Source of the DNA: Rubrobacter xylanophilus DSM 9941
GTDB lineage: Bacteria > Actinomycetota > Rubrobacteria > Rubrobacterales > Rubrobacteraceae
DNA length: 64,000 nt
Direction: 5' to 3'
Assembly (NCBI RefSeq): GCF_000014185.1
Contig: NC_008148.1
Span: 558,001 to 622,000, forward strand
How positions within the stretch are numbered: the first letter of the stretch is position 1; the number at the start of each line of letters is the position of its first letter. The notes under the pieces were generated by a model, which searched no databases, was not told the origin of the DNA, and saw only the letters and a list, made by a program, of their open reading frames with translations. The position numbers and the translations under genes are program-made. Shown here piece by piece: positions 54,077-62,970 of this stretch.

Positions 54077-55294
54077 ATGGATATTAAGCGCGTGCGGGAG
54101 CGCCTGGAGGAGCTCTTCGCCCTGGCCCCCGACCCCCGCGGCGGCGCGACCCGCCTCGCCTACTCCCCGGAGGAGGCGCGGGCGATGCGGCTCGTGGCCG
54201 GCTGGTTGGAGGAGGCCGGGCTCTCCGCGCGCCTCGACCGCTTCGGGAACCTGTGGGGGCTGCCGCCGGCGGGGGGGCGGCTCGTCACGGGCGGCTCGCA
54301 CGTGGACACCGTCCCGAACGGCGGGCGGCTCGACGGGGCCCTGGGGACCGTGCTGGCCGTGGAGGCGGCGGGGGAGCTGGAGGGGCCGTTCGGGGTGCTG
54401 GTGTGCGCGGGGGAGGAGGCGCCCCGCTTCGGGGCCGGCACCCTGGGCTCCCGGCAGCTCGCGGGGAGGCTGGGGGAGGCGGAGCTCGCGCGGATGCGCG
54501 ACCGGGATGGGGTCTCGGCGCTCGCGGCGCGGGAGGAGTTTCTGCGCCTGCTCCGGGACATCCCCCGCCTGGAGGAGCCCGACCCGCTCTCTCGGGTCGC
54601 GGCGCACCTGGAGGTGCACGTCGAGCAGCGCAGGTGGCTCGGGGAGAGGGGCGCCTCCGTCGGCATCGCCACGGCGGTGGCCGGCCCGGAGCGCTACCGC
54701 CTGCTCCTCTCGGGACAGAGCGGCCACTCGGGGGAGGCCCGGATGCCCGAGCGCCGCGACGCCCTGTGCGCGGCGGCGGAGGTCATCCTGCTCGTGGAGG
54801 GGGCGGCCCGCAAGGCGTCCTCCACCGTGGCCACCGTCGGGACCGTGCGGGTCGAGCCCGGCTCCCTCACCGCCGTCCCCGGGCGGGTGGAGCTCGGCCT
54901 CGACGTGCGCGGGACCGACCCCGGGGAGGCCGGGGAGCTCGTACGGCTGGTCCTGGAGCGGGGGCGCGGGATCTGCGCGCGCAGGGGCGTCTCCTTCTCC
55001 GCCCGGCGCCTCTCCCGCGCGGCCCCGGTGGCGCTGGACGAGGGGGTGGTGGGGCTGGCCGAGCGCGTAGCGCGCAGGGAGGGCATCCCCGCCGCGAGGT
55101 GCGTCAGCTTCGCCGGGCACGACGTCCAGCACCTCGCCCGGCGGGTGCCGGCGGCGCTGCTCTTCGCCGCCTCTTCCAACGGCGTGAGCCACGCGCCGGG
55201 GGAGGAGGTGGGGGAGGAGGATCTGGAGAGGACGTACAGGATGGCGAGGGCGCTCATGCCCGAGCTGGCGAGAGAGTACGGAGGAGAGAGATGA
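54077..55294 (+). CDS. M20-family amidohydrolase (allantoate amidohydrolase / N-carbamoyl-L-amino acid hydrolase type)
   Basis: A 405-residue dimetal amidase. [18 protein letters not shown] at residues 75-92 supplies the His and bridging Asp, [12 protein letters not shown] near 115 the Glu pair, HLEVHVEQ near 178 a further His, [10 protein letters not shown] near 214 the lid histidine and [11 protein letters not shown] near 373 the C-terminal His. AllC/HyuC members cleave ureido or formyl-like groups from amino acids. It sits between the lyase paralog and hutU. No hutG is present, so it may hydrolyse N-formylglutamate, which is an inference. Confidence 0.85.
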   Translation: MDIKRVRERLEELFALAPDPRGGATRLAYSPEEARAMRLVAGWLEEAGLSARLDRFGNLWGLPPAGGRLVTGGSHVDTVPNGGRLDGALGTVLAVEAAGELEGPFGVLVCAGEEAPRFGAGTLGSRQLAGRLGEAELARMRDRDGVSALAAREEFLRLLRDIPRLEEPDPLSRVAAHLEVHVEQRRWLGERGASVGIATAVAGPERYRLLLSGQSGHSGEARMPERRDALCAAAEVILLVEGAARKASSTVATVGTVRVEPGSLTAVPGRVELGLDVRGTDPGEAGELVRLVLERGRGICARRGVSFSARRLSRAAPVALDEGVVGLAERVARREGIPAARCVSFAGHDVQHLARRVPAALLFAASSNGVSHAPGEEVGEEDLERTYRMARALMPELAREYGGER

Positions 55295-56955
55295 CGGACG
55301 GGAAGACCACCACGGTGAGGGCCCCGCGCGGGACGGAGCTCTCCTGCAAGGGCTGGCACCAGGAGGGCGCCCTGCGGATGCTCATGAACAACCTCGACCC
55401 CGAGGTCGCCGAGCGGCCCGAGGAGCTCGTGGTCTACGGGGGCACCGGCAAGGCCGCCCGGAGCTGGGAGTGCTTCTGGGCCATCGTGGAGGCCCTGCGC
55501 GGCCTCGACGGCGACGAGACCCTGCTCGTGCAGTCCGGCAAGCCCGTCGCCGTCTTCCGCACGCACCCGTGGGCGCCGCGGGTGCTCATCGCCAACTCGC
55601 TGCTCGTCCCCGAGTGGGCCGACTGGGAGACCTTCCGCGAGCTGGAGCGGGCGGGGCTCACCATGTTCGGCCAGATGACGGCGGGCTCCTGGATCTACAT
55701 CGGCACCCAGGGCATCCTCCAGGGCACCTACGAGACCTTCGCCGCCCTGGCCGAACAGCGCTTCGGCGGCACCCTCAGGGGGAGGGTGTGCCTCACCGCC
55801 GGGCTCGGCGGCATGGGGGGCGCCCAGCCCCTCGCCATCACCATGAACGAGGGGGTGGCCCTCTGCGTCGAGGTGGACCCGCGCCGCATAGACCGCCGCC
55901 TCGAGCACCGCTACCTCGACGAGCGGATAGACGACCTCGACGCCGCCGTCGAGCGCGCCGAGGAGGCCCGGCGGGAGGGGGAGCCGCTCTCCATCGGCAT
56001 CCCCGGCAACGCCGCCGAGGTCTTCCCCGCGCTGCTGGAGCGCGGCTACGTTCCCGACGCCGTCACCGACCAGACCTCGGCCCACGACCCCCTCGGGGGC
56101 TACATCCCGGCCGGCTACACCCTGGAGGAGGCGGCGGAGCTGCGCGAGGCCGACCCCGGGCGCTACGTGCGGGAGGCCCGCGCCTCCATGGCCCGCCACT
56201 GCGCGGCGATGGTCGGCTTTATGGAGCGGGGGGCCGAGGTCTTCGACTACGGCAACAACCTGCGCGGCGAGGCGAGGCTCGGCGGCTTCGAGCGGGCCTT
56301 CAGCTACCCCGGCTTCGTCCCGGCCTACATAAGGCCGCTCTTCTGCGAGGGGAAGGGGCCTTTCCGGTGGGCGGCGCTCTCCGGCGACCCCGACGACATA
56401 GCCGCGACCGACGAGGCCGTCCTGGAGCTCTTCCCGGAGAACGGGCGGCTCGTGCGCTGGATCCGCCAGGCCCGCGAGAGGGTCCGCTTCCAGGGGCTCC
56501 CCGCGCGCATCTGCTGGCTCGGGGCGGGGGAGAGGCACAGGGCGGGGCTGCGCTTCAACGAGCTCGTCGCCGGCGGCACCATAAGCGCCCCCATCGTTAT
56601 CGGGAGGGACCATCTGGACTCCGGAAGCGTGGCCTCCCCCTACCGGGAGACGGAGGGGATGAGGGACGGCTCCGACGCTATAGCCGACTGGCCGGTCCTG
56701 AACGCCCTCCTGAACACCGCCTCCGGGGCGAGCTGGGTCGCCGTCCACCACGGCGGCGGCGTCGGCATCGGGAAGTCCATCCACGCCGGGGCGCAGGTGG
56801 TCGTGGACGGCACGGAGGAGGGGGCGGCCCGCATCGAGCGGGTCCTCACAAACGACCCCTCCCTCGGGGTGGTGCGCCACGCCGACGCGGGCTACGAGCG
56901 GGCCAGGGAGGCCGCCCGCGCCCTGGGCATAAGGATGCCCATGCTCGGCCGATGA
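55291..56955 (+). CDS. hutU: Urocanate hydratase
   Basis: A 554-residue enzyme of standard length that hydrates urocanate to imidazolonepropionate using tightly bound NAD. Hallmarks are GCHQE-like [20 protein letters not shown] near the N-terminus (residues 17-36), [10 protein letters not shown] near 50, QSGKPVAVF near 85, [14 protein letters not shown] near 170, DQTSAHDP near 260, the GARICWLG-like [12 protein letters not shown] near 408 and [15 protein letters not shown] near 488. The ATG start overlaps the amidohydrolase stop as ATGA. Confidence 0.96.
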   Translation: MTDGKTTTVRAPRGTELSCKGWHQEGALRMLMNNLDPEVAERPEELVVYGGTGKAARSWECFWAIVEALRGLDGDETLLVQSGKPVAVFRTHPWAPRVLIANSLLVPEWADWETFRELERAGLTMFGQMTAGSWIYIGTQGILQGTYETFAALAEQRFGGTLRGRVCLTAGLGGMGGAQPLAITMNEGVALCVEVDPRRIDRRLEHRYLDERIDDLDAAVERAEEARREGEPLSIGIPGNAAEVFPALLERGYVPDAVTDQTSAHDPLGGYIPAGYTLEEAAELREADPGRYVREARASMARHCAAMVGFMERGAEVFDYGNNLRGEARLGGFERAFSYPGFVPAYIRPLFCEGKGPFRWAALSGDPDDIAATDEAVLELFPENGRLVRWIRQARERVRFQGLPARICWLGAGERHRAGLRFNELVAGGTISAPIVIGRDHLDSGSVASPYRETEGMRDGSDAIADWPVLNALLNTASGASWVAVHHGGGVGIGKSIHAGAQVVVDGTEEGAARIERVLTNDPSLGVVRHADAGYERAREAARALGIRMPMLGR

Positions 56956-58214
56956 GGCGCACGCTCCTGCCGGACCTGGTGCTGGACGCCCGCGGGGCGC
57001 GCCCGGGGGTGGGCGTGACGATCGAGGGCGGGCGCGTCGTTTCGGTCGGCCCGGCCGCGGAGGGGGAGCGCCTGCCGGGCCGGGCGCTCGCCCCCGGCTT
57101 TGCGAACGCCCACAGCCACGCCTTCCAGCGGGGGCTGCGCGGGGGCGTCGAGCGCCGCGACCCGGCCCATCCCCGCGACGACTTCTGGACCTGGCGCGAG
57201 CGGATGTACGCCCTGGCGGGGAGCCTCGACCCGGCCTCCCTCCGGGAGGCCAGCGAGCGCTGCTACCGGGAGATGCTCTCCGCGGGCTACACGAGCGTCG
57301 CCGAGTTCCACTACCTCCACCACCGCCCGGACGGCGCGCCCTACGAGGACCCCAACGCCCTGGCGAAGGCGGTCGCGGCGGGGGCGGAGGCGGTGGGCAT
57401 GAGGCTGCTCCTGCTCCCGGCGGCCTACGCGCGCGGCGGGCTTTCGCGCTTCCGCGACGCCTCGGCGGGGGAGTTTCTCGCGCGGGTGGAGGAGCTTCGG
57501 GCGTGGGCCGAGGGGCACCCGCTCGTGGAGGTGGGGCTCGCGGCGCACAGCGTCCGGGCGGTGCCGCGGGGGTGGCTGGAGGAGATCGGGGAGCACGCGC
57601 GGGGGCGCAGCCTGCCGCTGCACGTCCACGCCTGCGAGCAGCCGCGCGAGGTGGAGGAGTGCCGGAGGGAGCACGGGCTGCGCCCGGTGGAGCTGCTGGC
57701 GGAGGCTGGCTTTCTCGGCCCCGGGACGGTCGTCGTGCACGCGACCCACGCCAGCGAGGGCGAGCTGGACCTCCTGGCGGAGCGCGGCGCGGGGGTCTGC
57801 GCCTGCCCCACCACCGAGGGGAACTTGGGGGACGGCTTCCTGCCGGCGGAGGGCCTCCTGCGGCGCGGGATAGGACTCTCCGTCGGCTCCGACTCCCACG
57901 TCAGGGTGGACCCCTTCGAGGAGCTGCGGGAGATAGAGACGAACGCCCGCCGGCTCTCGGGGCGCAGGAACGTCCTGGTGCCCGAGGGGGAGGGCTCGCC
58001 CACCCCCTGGCTGCTGCGGGCCGGGTGGGGGCGGGAGGGGATCTCGGCGGGAGACCCGGCCGACCTCGTCGAGATAGACCTCGGCCACCCCGCGCTCGCG
58101 GACGTGGAGCCGGAGGATCTGCCCTCCGCGCTCGTCTTCGGCGCCGGGAGCGGGGTGGTCTGCGGGGCCTGGGTCGCGGGCCGGCGCGTCTACCCGGAGG
58201 GGGGAGGGGCGTGA
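56952..58214 (+). CDS. hutF: Formimidoylglutamate deiminase
   Basis: A 420-residue amidohydrolase-superfamily enzyme converting N-formimino-L-glutamate to N-formyl-L-glutamate and ammonia. Motifs: [16 protein letters not shown] near 50 (H-x-H and the HutF FQRG signature), [16 protein letters not shown] near 219, VVVHATHAS near 257, [13 protein letters not shown] near 280 and [17 protein letters not shown] near 308. It overlaps hutU by 4 bases and hutI by 4 bases. Its presence means that histidine is degraded by the two-step formylglutamate branch, which requires an N-formylglutamate hydrolase. Confidence 0.93.
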   Translation: MRRTLLPDLVLDARGARPGVGVTIEGGRVVSVGPAAEGERLPGRALAPGFANAHSHAFQRGLRGGVERRDPAHPRDDFWTWRERMYALAGSLDPASLREASERCYREMLSAGYTSVAEFHYLHHRPDGAPYEDPNALAKAVAAGAEAVGMRLLLLPAAYARGGLSRFRDASAGEFLARVEELRAWAEGHPLVEVGLAAHSVRAVPRGWLEEIGEHARGRSLPLHVHACEQPREVEECRREHGLRPVELLAEAGFLGPGTVVVHATHASEGELDLLAERGAGVCACPTTEGNLGDGFLPAEGLLRRGIGLSVGSDSHVRVDPFEELREIETNARRLSGRRNVLVPEGEGSPTPWLLRAGWGREGISAGDPADLVEIDLGHPALADVEPEDLPSALVFGAGSGVVCGAWVAGRRVYPEGGGA

Positions 58215-59458
58215 GCGGGACGACCCTCCTGATCCACGACCTCGAGGCCGCCGTCTCCCCGAAGGGGAGCGGGCCCCTGCGCGGGAGGGACCTCGGGGAG
58301 CTCGAGGTCTGCTCCCCCGCCTCCATAGCCGTCTCCGGCGACCGCATCGCCGCCGTGGGGCCTCCGGGGGAGGTGCTGCGCGACCACCCGCCCGGCCCGG
58401 GCTGCGAGACGGTGGACGGCAGGGGGAAGGCGGCGCTCCCCGGCCTCGTGGACTGCCACACCCACGCGGCCTTTCTGGGGGACAGGGCGGACGAGTTCGA
58501 GCTGCGCTGCCGCGGGGCGGGCTACGAGGAGATACACGCCTCCGGCGGGGGCATCCTCTCCACGGTGCGGGCGACGCGCGCTGGGAGCGAGGAGGAGCTG
58601 CGGGCGGCCACGGAGCGGCACCTGGACTGGCTGCTCCGCCACGGCACCACCACCGCCGAGGTGAAGAGCGGCTACGGGCTGGACCGGGAGGCCGAGCTGA
58701 GGCTGCTGCGCGCCATCCGCGCCGCCGGGGACGCCCACCCGGTGGACGTGCGCCCCACCTTCCTGGGGGCCCACACCGTCCCTCCGGAGTTCTCGGGCGC
58801 CGCCGAGTACGTGGAGTTCGTCGTCGCCGAGGTGCTCCCCGAGGCCGCCCCGCTCGCGGAGGCGGCCGACGTCTTCGTGGAGCGCGGCTCCTTCGAGGTG
58901 CCCGAGGCCCGGCGCTACCTCGAGGCCTGCGCCGGGTACGGGCTCGCCCTGCGGCTGCACGCCGACCAGTTCTCCGAGCGCGGGGCGGTGCCGCTCGCCG
59001 TCGAGCTCGGCGCCCGCAGCGCGGACCACCTGGAGAGCACGGGCGGGGAGGGCGTGCGTGCCCTGGGCCAAAGCGCCACCGCCGCGGTGCTGCTCCCGGC
59101 GTGCGCCCTCTTCCTCGGGCTGCCCGACCCCCCGGCTCGCGCCCTCCTCGAGGCCGGCGCGATAGTGGCGCTGGCCACGGACTTCAACCCGGGGAGCTCC
59201 TTCTGCTCCTCGCTCCCGGTGGTGCTGAACCTGGCGTGCACCCGCCTGGGGCTCTCCCCCGCCGAAGCCCTGTGCGCGGCCACCGCCAACGCGGCCTACG
59301 TGCTGGGGCTCGAGGGGGAGGTGGGGCGGCTCTCGGCGGGGTACAGGGCGGACATCCTCCTCCTCGACGCCCCGGACTGGCGCTACATCGCCTACCACCT
59401 GGGCGGGGACCACCTCGCCGCCGTCGTCAAGTCCGGAGGCCTCCTGCCGCCGGGGTGA
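58211..59458 (+). CDS. hutI: Imidazolonepropionase
   Basis: A 415-residue amidohydrolase that opens the imidazolone ring to formiminoglutamate. GLVDCHTHAAFLGDRADEFE near residue 80 holds the H-x-H pair, HGTTTAEVKSGYGLD near 139, TFLGAHTVPPE near 177, LHADQFSERGAV near 249 and ATDFNPGSSFCSSLP near 320 with the catalytic Asp. GTG start inside the hutF stop (GTGA). Last gene of the hut run. A short GC-rich hairpin follows (59475-59496). Confidence 0.95.
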   Translation: MSGTTLLIHDLEAAVSPKGSGPLRGRDLGELEVCSPASIAVSGDRIAAVGPPGEVLRDHPPGPGCETVDGRGKAALPGLVDCHTHAAFLGDRADEFELRCRGAGYEEIHASGGGILSTVRATRAGSEEELRAATERHLDWLLRHGTTTAEVKSGYGLDREAELRLLRAIRAAGDAHPVDVRPTFLGAHTVPPEFSGAAEYVEFVVAEVLPEAAPLAEAADVFVERGSFEVPEARRYLEACAGYGLALRLHADQFSERGAVPLAVELGARSADHLESTGGEGVRALGQSATAAVLLPACALFLGLPDPPARALLEAGAIVALATDFNPGSSFCSSLPVVLNLACTRLGLSPAEALCAATANAAYVLGLEGEVGRLSAGYRADILLLDAPDWRYIAYHLGGDHLAAVVKSGGLLPPG

Positions 59459-59496
59459 GCCGGGGGAGGGAGGAGAGGCCCCGCCTTCCGGTGGGG

Positions 59497-59526
59497 CTCG
59501 GACCTGCGACCCCGTGGTTCGTGGCC
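59497..59526 (+). repeat. Partial tRNA-Arg duplicate, putative left attachment site
   Basis: Thirty bases match 61481-61510, the T-arm to anticodon part of the intact tRNA-Arg gene, at 26 positions and in the same orientation; the core ACCTGCGACCCCGTG is identical. Two copies of a tRNA segment flanking an integrase remnant are the signature of integration at the 3' part of a tRNA gene. Confidence 0.7.
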
Positions 59527-59906
59527 CTGTCGGAAGCGTTCGCCACGGTCCGCAAACCCGTGTAAGTTCTACGAGGGTAGACGAAGCGGACACGGGGAGA
59601 TGTGGGGTGCGGCTTCGCGACACCCGCTTTTCCTGCTGGTTTCGGGGGCTTGGGGCGCACATCCTCGCGGCGCCCCGAAGCACGGAGAGCGCCCGCCCCA
59701 CGGTCATGCTGTCGGGGACGGGCTCCCCCTGCGCCTCAGCTCCCCCTCGGCCTCGGTCGTGATCTGCGCGCCCTTCTCGGCTGCGGCCTCCTCAACGGCC
59801 CGCCCCTCGCGCCAGTATCGGGTGTGGCCATGGGGGGTGCCTCCCTGTGATCCGGGCCCTGGTGTGTCGCCGCAGCCCTCGTTGCGGCTCTATTGTCGCA
59901 TATCTG

Positions 59907-59935
59907 TTGTCTTTACGCAACATATAGAGTAGAAT
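59907..59935 (+). promoter_or_regulatory. Promoter and palindrome before the hicBA pair
   Basis: TTGTCT (59907-59912), a 17-base spacer and TAGAAT (59930-59935). TGTTG and CAACA (59906-59910 and 59919-59923) form an inverted repeat with an 8-base spacer that overlaps the -35 region. This is a fitting operator for autoregulation by the XRE-HicB protein. Confidence 0.6.
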
Positions 59936-59973
59936 ATTTTCACAGTGAGAGGCAAGCGGACGGGGAGGCGAGC

Positions 59974-60378
59974 ATGGGGCCGAAGCTGAGGCAGCTGCGC
60001 CGGCAGATGGGGTGGAGCCAGCACGAGCTAGCCCGGCGAAGCGGCGTGGACCGGGCGACGATCAGCGCGATAGAGTCGGGGAAGCGGGATCCTTCGGGGA
60101 GCACCATGCGCAAGCTGGCCGATGCCCTCGGCGTGCCCGTGGCCGAGCTCTACAAGGAGCCCCTCGAGCAGCTGACGGCGATCTACGAGCGCACCGACGA
60201 CGGCTGGTGGATCGTGGAGGTGCCCGAGATCCCCGGCGCCGTAAGCCAGGGGCGCACGCTCGAGGAGGCCCGCTTCATGATCCGCGACGCCGTCCGGCTG
60301 TTGCTGGAGGCCCGCCGGGAGCTGGCAGAGCAGGAGCATGAGGGCCACGAGGTCATCCGCGAGCCGCTTACGCTTTGA
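59974..60378 (+). CDS. hicB: XRE-HicB fused antitoxin
   Basis: A 134-residue protein. Residues 1-60 form an XRE helix-turn-helix (LRQLRRQMGWSQHELARRSG, then RATISAIESGKRDPS). Residues about 68-120 form a HicB domain (YERTDDGWWIVEVPEIPGAV, then QGRTLEEARFMIRDAVRLLL). Most HicB proteins carry their DNA-binding part at the C-terminus, so this N-terminal XRE order is less usual. ATG 59974 has GGGGAGG upstream; the open frame to 59893 covers the promoter. It is coupled to hicA by a TTGA overlap and should neutralise HicA and repress the operon. Confidence 0.85.
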   Translation: MGPKLRQLRRQMGWSQHELARRSGVDRATISAIESGKRDPSGSTMRKLADALGVPVAELYKEPLEQLTAIYERTDDGWWIVEVPEIPGAVSQGRTLEEARFMIRDAVRLLLEARRELAEQEHEGHEVIREPLTL

Positions 60379-60563
60379 AGCGGCGTCAGCTGCTCAAGCA
60401 CCTGGCCGCGCACGGCGTCGTGCTCGCGAGGGAGGGGGCCAACCACTCCATCTACCGGGATCCGAGGACCGGCGCCACCGTGCCCGTGCCGCGCCACGCG
60501 GAGATCTCCGACGCGCTGGTCAGGCGCATCTGCAAGGAGATCGGGATCCCGCCGCCGGGATGA
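60375..60563 (+). CDS. hicA: HicA mRNA interferase toxin
   Basis: A 62-residue double-stranded-RNA-binding-fold toxin. KRRQLLKHLAAHGVVLAREG at residues 2-21 and ANHSIYRDP with the conserved catalytic histidine near 24 are typical. VPVPRHAEISDALVRRICKE completes the fold. TTG start overlapping the hicB stop codon. It would cleave mRNA when the antitoxin is lost. The pair is the only intact cargo of the decayed integrative element. Confidence 0.88.
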   Translation: MKRRQLLKHLAAHGVVLAREGANHSIYRDPRTGATVPVPRHAEISDALVRRICKEIGIPPPG

Positions 60564-60750
60564 GCGAGGCATGCAGCTTGTCGGTCCTTCGGGGAGAGAC
60601 AGGAACGCGAAATGACGCAAAACCTCGCCGTTTGCAGGACAAACCCGGCACCTCTTCTGCGCGGCGAGGTGTGGCCGTAGGTGCCTCCACGGGCGCTGAG
60701 GGGCGGCCCGTGGCGCGGCGCACCTGCAACGAGCGACGGGAAGGATTGGG

Positions 60751-61406
60751 TTGGCGCAGCTCTCGCCGGCACACCCGCAAGGGCTGTACCGCTCCAGGCT
60801 GGACGCGGGGCTAAGCCCCCGCACCGTCCGGTACATGCACACCGTGCCCACCGGGCGCTCGAGCAGGCCGTGCGCTGGGGCCTGGTGCCGCGCAACGTCT
60901 CCGAGGCGGTGGACCCGCCCAGGGCGCGGCGGGAGGAGGCCCGGCCCCGAAGAGGCGCGCGCCCTCCTCGAAGCCCTCTACGTGCTCGCCCTCACCACCG
61001 GCATGAGACAGGGCGAGCTTCTGGGCCTGAAGTGGGAGGACATAGAGACCTGGAGCGCGGCGTGATCCGGGTGAGGAGGACGCTCGCCGGCGCCCGCGAG
61101 GGGGTCCCCGCCTTCGAGACGCCCAAGACAGCCAAGAGCCGCCGCAGCGTCCCGCTCACCCCAGGGGCCATAGAGGCCCTCAAGCGCCACCGCAAGCGCC
61201 AGCTCGAAGAGAAGCTGCGCCGCGCCGCCTGGCGGGACTGCGGGCTTGTGTTCACGACCGAGGCCGGAACGCCCCTCGACCGCCACAACCGCTTCTGGGC
61301 CACGCCAGCATCACGCTCGACACCTACTCCCACGTCCTGCCCGGCATGGGCGAAGGCGTCGCCGCCGCGATGGAGCGGGCGCTCGGCTGGCCCGGCTATC
61401 GTCAGG
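60751..61406 (+). pseudogene. Tyrosine-recombinase integrase, multiply frameshifted
   Basis: Fragments in alternating frames join into one phage-type integrase: SRLDAGLSPRTVRYMH, then HRALEQAVRWGLVPRNVSEA, then LALTTGMRQGELLGLKWEDI (catalytic Arg), then DLERGVIRVRRTLAGAREG to TPLDRHN, then GHASITLDTYSHVLPGMGEG (catalytic Tyr). At least four frame changes are needed. The stretch that should carry H-x-x-R between TPLDRHN and GHASITL is deleted, so the gene is dead. It points toward the tRNA-Arg, as an integrase should. Confidence 0.88.
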
Positions 61407-61440
61407 AGGCCCCGGCTCCGGGCCGGGGCCTCTCCGTTTT
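61406..61440 (+). terminator. Rho-independent-like terminator after the integrase remnant
   Basis: An 11-bp perfect stem GAGGCCCCGGC / GCCGGGGCCTC with a 5-base loop is followed by TCCGTTTT. It ends plus-strand transcription about 30 bases before the tRNA 3' end. Confidence 0.65.
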
Positions 61441-61466
61441 CCCGCGATCTGCGGGACTGTTTGCAG

Positions 61467-61540
61467 CGCGCTCGGCAGGACTCGAACCTGCGACCCCGTG
61501 ATTCGTAGTCACGTGCTCTGTCCAGCTGAGCTACGAGCGC
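61467..61540 (-). tRNA. tRNA-Arg, anticodon ACG
   Basis: Read on the minus strand the 74 bases fold into a standard cloverleaf: acceptor GCGCTCG paired with CGAGCGC, D-arm GCTC/GAGC, anticodon stem CGTGA/TCACG with loop CTACGAA (anticodon ACG at 61504-61506), and T-arm GCAGG/CCTGC with loop TTCGAGT. CCA is not encoded. The gene appears intact. Confidence 0.95.
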
Positions 61541-61552
61541 ACCGGAACCCTT

Positions 61553-61581
61553 ATGATATCTCCCGGGAGGGGATTGCTCAA
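61553..61581 (-). promoter_or_regulatory. Promoter of the tRNA-Arg gene
   Basis: On the minus strand TTGAGC (61581-61576), a 17-base spacer and TATCAT (61558-61553) precede the tRNA 5' end by 12 bases, the expected distance. Confidence 0.7.
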
Positions 61582-61657
61582 GGCGCTCCGCGGGGGCGCT
61601 TTTGGGGCTATACTTCGGGGTGACGGGACGAGAGAAGAAGGCGGCAGCGGGGGTGCT

Positions 61658-62347
61658 TTGAGCGGATCCATTCTCCTGGTCATAGGCGACGACGAAGAGC
61701 GGCTGCGCCTCAGGCGGGCCCTGCACGGCGAGGGGTGGCGGGTGCTCCCGGCCGGGACGGGGGCGCAGGCGCGCCAGATCGCCGGGAGGGAGGACTTCGA
61801 GGTCGCCGTGGTGGACAACCGGCTGCCGGACGAGCGGGGCTTCCAGGTGATCTCTGCGGTGCAGAAGCCGGACGTGGCCACCGTGGCGCTGCTGCACGAC
61901 GAGGACACGATGGACCGCATAGTCGGGATAGAGCTGGGCGCGGACTACTACATGCGCTCGCCGGTGAACCCGCGGGAGCTGGTGGCGCGGGTTAAGCAGA
62001 TCTTCCGCAAGCGGGAGCGGGCGGCCGGGGAGCCCTCGGGCAAGGTCTACGTGGGGGACCTGGAGATCGACCCGGAGCAGATCCGGGTGACGAAGGGGGG
62101 CAGGGAGGTGATGCTCTCGCCCCGGGAGTTCAAGCTGCTGTACACGCTGGCCCGCAGCCCGGGGCGGGTGTTCCCGCGCGGGACGCTGCTGCGGCAGGTG
62201 TGGGGCGAGGACGAGTACATCGACGAGCGGACGGTGAACGTCTACGTGCAGCGCCTGCGCAACAAGCTGGGGGACGACCCCTCCGACCCGAAGCTGATCG
62301 AGACGGTGCGCGGCTTCGGCTACCGGCTGGTGCGGCCGGAGGGCTAG
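61658..62347 (+). CDS. OmpR-family response regulator with atypical receiver
   Basis: A 229-residue protein: receiver domain about 1-115 and winged-helix DNA-binding domain about 130-228 (LSPREFKLLYTLARSPGRVF, then VNVYVQRLRNKLGDDP and RGFGYRLV). The phosphoacceptor-like Asp is present in VAVVDNRLPDERGF and the acidic pair in GDDEE. But the conserved Thr position reads ALLHDED and the conserved Lys of the K-P motif is Ser (YYMRSPVNP). TTG 61658 is chosen because earlier starts would overlap the tRNA promoter. No kinase gene is adjacent. Confidence 0.87.
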   Translation: MSGSILLVIGDDEERLRLRRALHGEGWRVLPAGTGAQARQIAGREDFEVAVVDNRLPDERGFQVISAVQKPDVATVALLHDEDTMDRIVGIELGADYYMRSPVNPRELVARVKQIFRKRERAAGEPSGKVYVGDLEIDPEQIRVTKGGREVMLSPREFKLLYTLARSPGRVFPRGTLLRQVWGEDEYIDERTVNVYVQRLRNKLGDDPSDPKLIETVRGFGYRLVRPEG

Positions 62348-62970
62348 CCCCCGCGGTGCCGCCCGGCGTGCGGCCGGGCCGGCGCCTCCCCGCCCCGCTC
62401 CCGGAGCATCTGTTGCATCAGCCGGATCTCGCCGCGCTGTGAGCGCAGGATGGCCCCGGCGAGGCGCTCTACCTCGGGGCGGTCGGTGCGCTCGAGCGCG
62501 GCCTCTGCCATGGGGATGGCGCCCCGGTGGTGCTCGATCATGAGCCGCAGAAAGAGCCGGTCGGCCTCCTCGGGCGGGGCGTCTCTGAGCCGGTTTATCT
62601 GCTCCGGGGTGGCCATGCCGGGCATCCTGCCCGCGTGCCCCATCCAGGCCATGGGCGGCCCGGTCCCGGTGAGGGGGAGCCCCCACGCGGCGAGCCAGCC
62701 GTGCATCTGCCCGATCTGGGCCTGCTGGGTGAGCGTGATGTCGGTGGCGAGGGTGCGGATGGCGGGGTCGCGGGTCTTGTCCCGCACGATGCCCGCCATC
62801 TCCACGGCCTGGGCGTGGTGGACGGACATGTCGCGGGCGAACCCGGCCTCGGCCGAGCCCTCCCCGGGCGGCCGCCCCTGCAAATAGAGGACGAAGGCGA
62901 GGAGGGCGAGCGCCAGGGCGAGGAGGGTCACCGCCGGGGGCGCGAGATCCTCCCGGGAAAGCCGCTTCAC
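62344..62970 (-). CDS. DUF305 domain-containing membrane-anchored protein
   Basis: A 208-residue protein with one N-terminal helix (VTLLALALALLAFVLYL near 14-30) and an extracellular four-helix DUF305 domain (about 38-195). The paired motifs SVHHAQAVEMA near 49 and MIEHHRGAIPMAEAAL near 144, together with Met-rich segments (MGHAGRMPGM), suggest metal binding, possibly copper. GTG start overlapping the DUF3105 gene by 4 bases, so the two are co-transcribed. Convergent with the response regulator gene. Confidence 0.88.
   Translation of the reverse strand: MKRLSREDLAPPAVTLLALALALLAFVLYLQGRPPGEGSAEAGFARDMSVHHAQAVEMAGIVRDKTRDPAIRTLATDITLTQQAQIGQMHGWLAAWGLPLTGTGPPMAWMGHAGRMPGMATPEQINRLRDAPPEEADRLFLRLMIEHHRGAIPMAEAALERTDRPEVERLAGAILRSQRGEIRLMQQMLRERGGEAPARPHAGRHRGG

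Larger units (their letters stand above)
59459..59973. other. Gap at the left side of the tRNA-Arg element
   Basis: This 515-base stretch contains the partial tRNA-Arg copy (59497-59526), about 370 bases of GC-rich DNA without a convincing gene, and the AT-rich promoter of the toxin-antitoxin pair. A minus-strand frame near 59720-59840 reads VEEAAAEKGAQITTEAEGEL before a stop but has no start codon. Confidence 0.5.

Noticed and set aside
59720-59850. Minus-strand frame reading VEEAAAEKGAQITTEAEGEL
   Set aside because: No start codon in a sensible position, no ribosome site and no recognised family; it may be debris of the integrative element.
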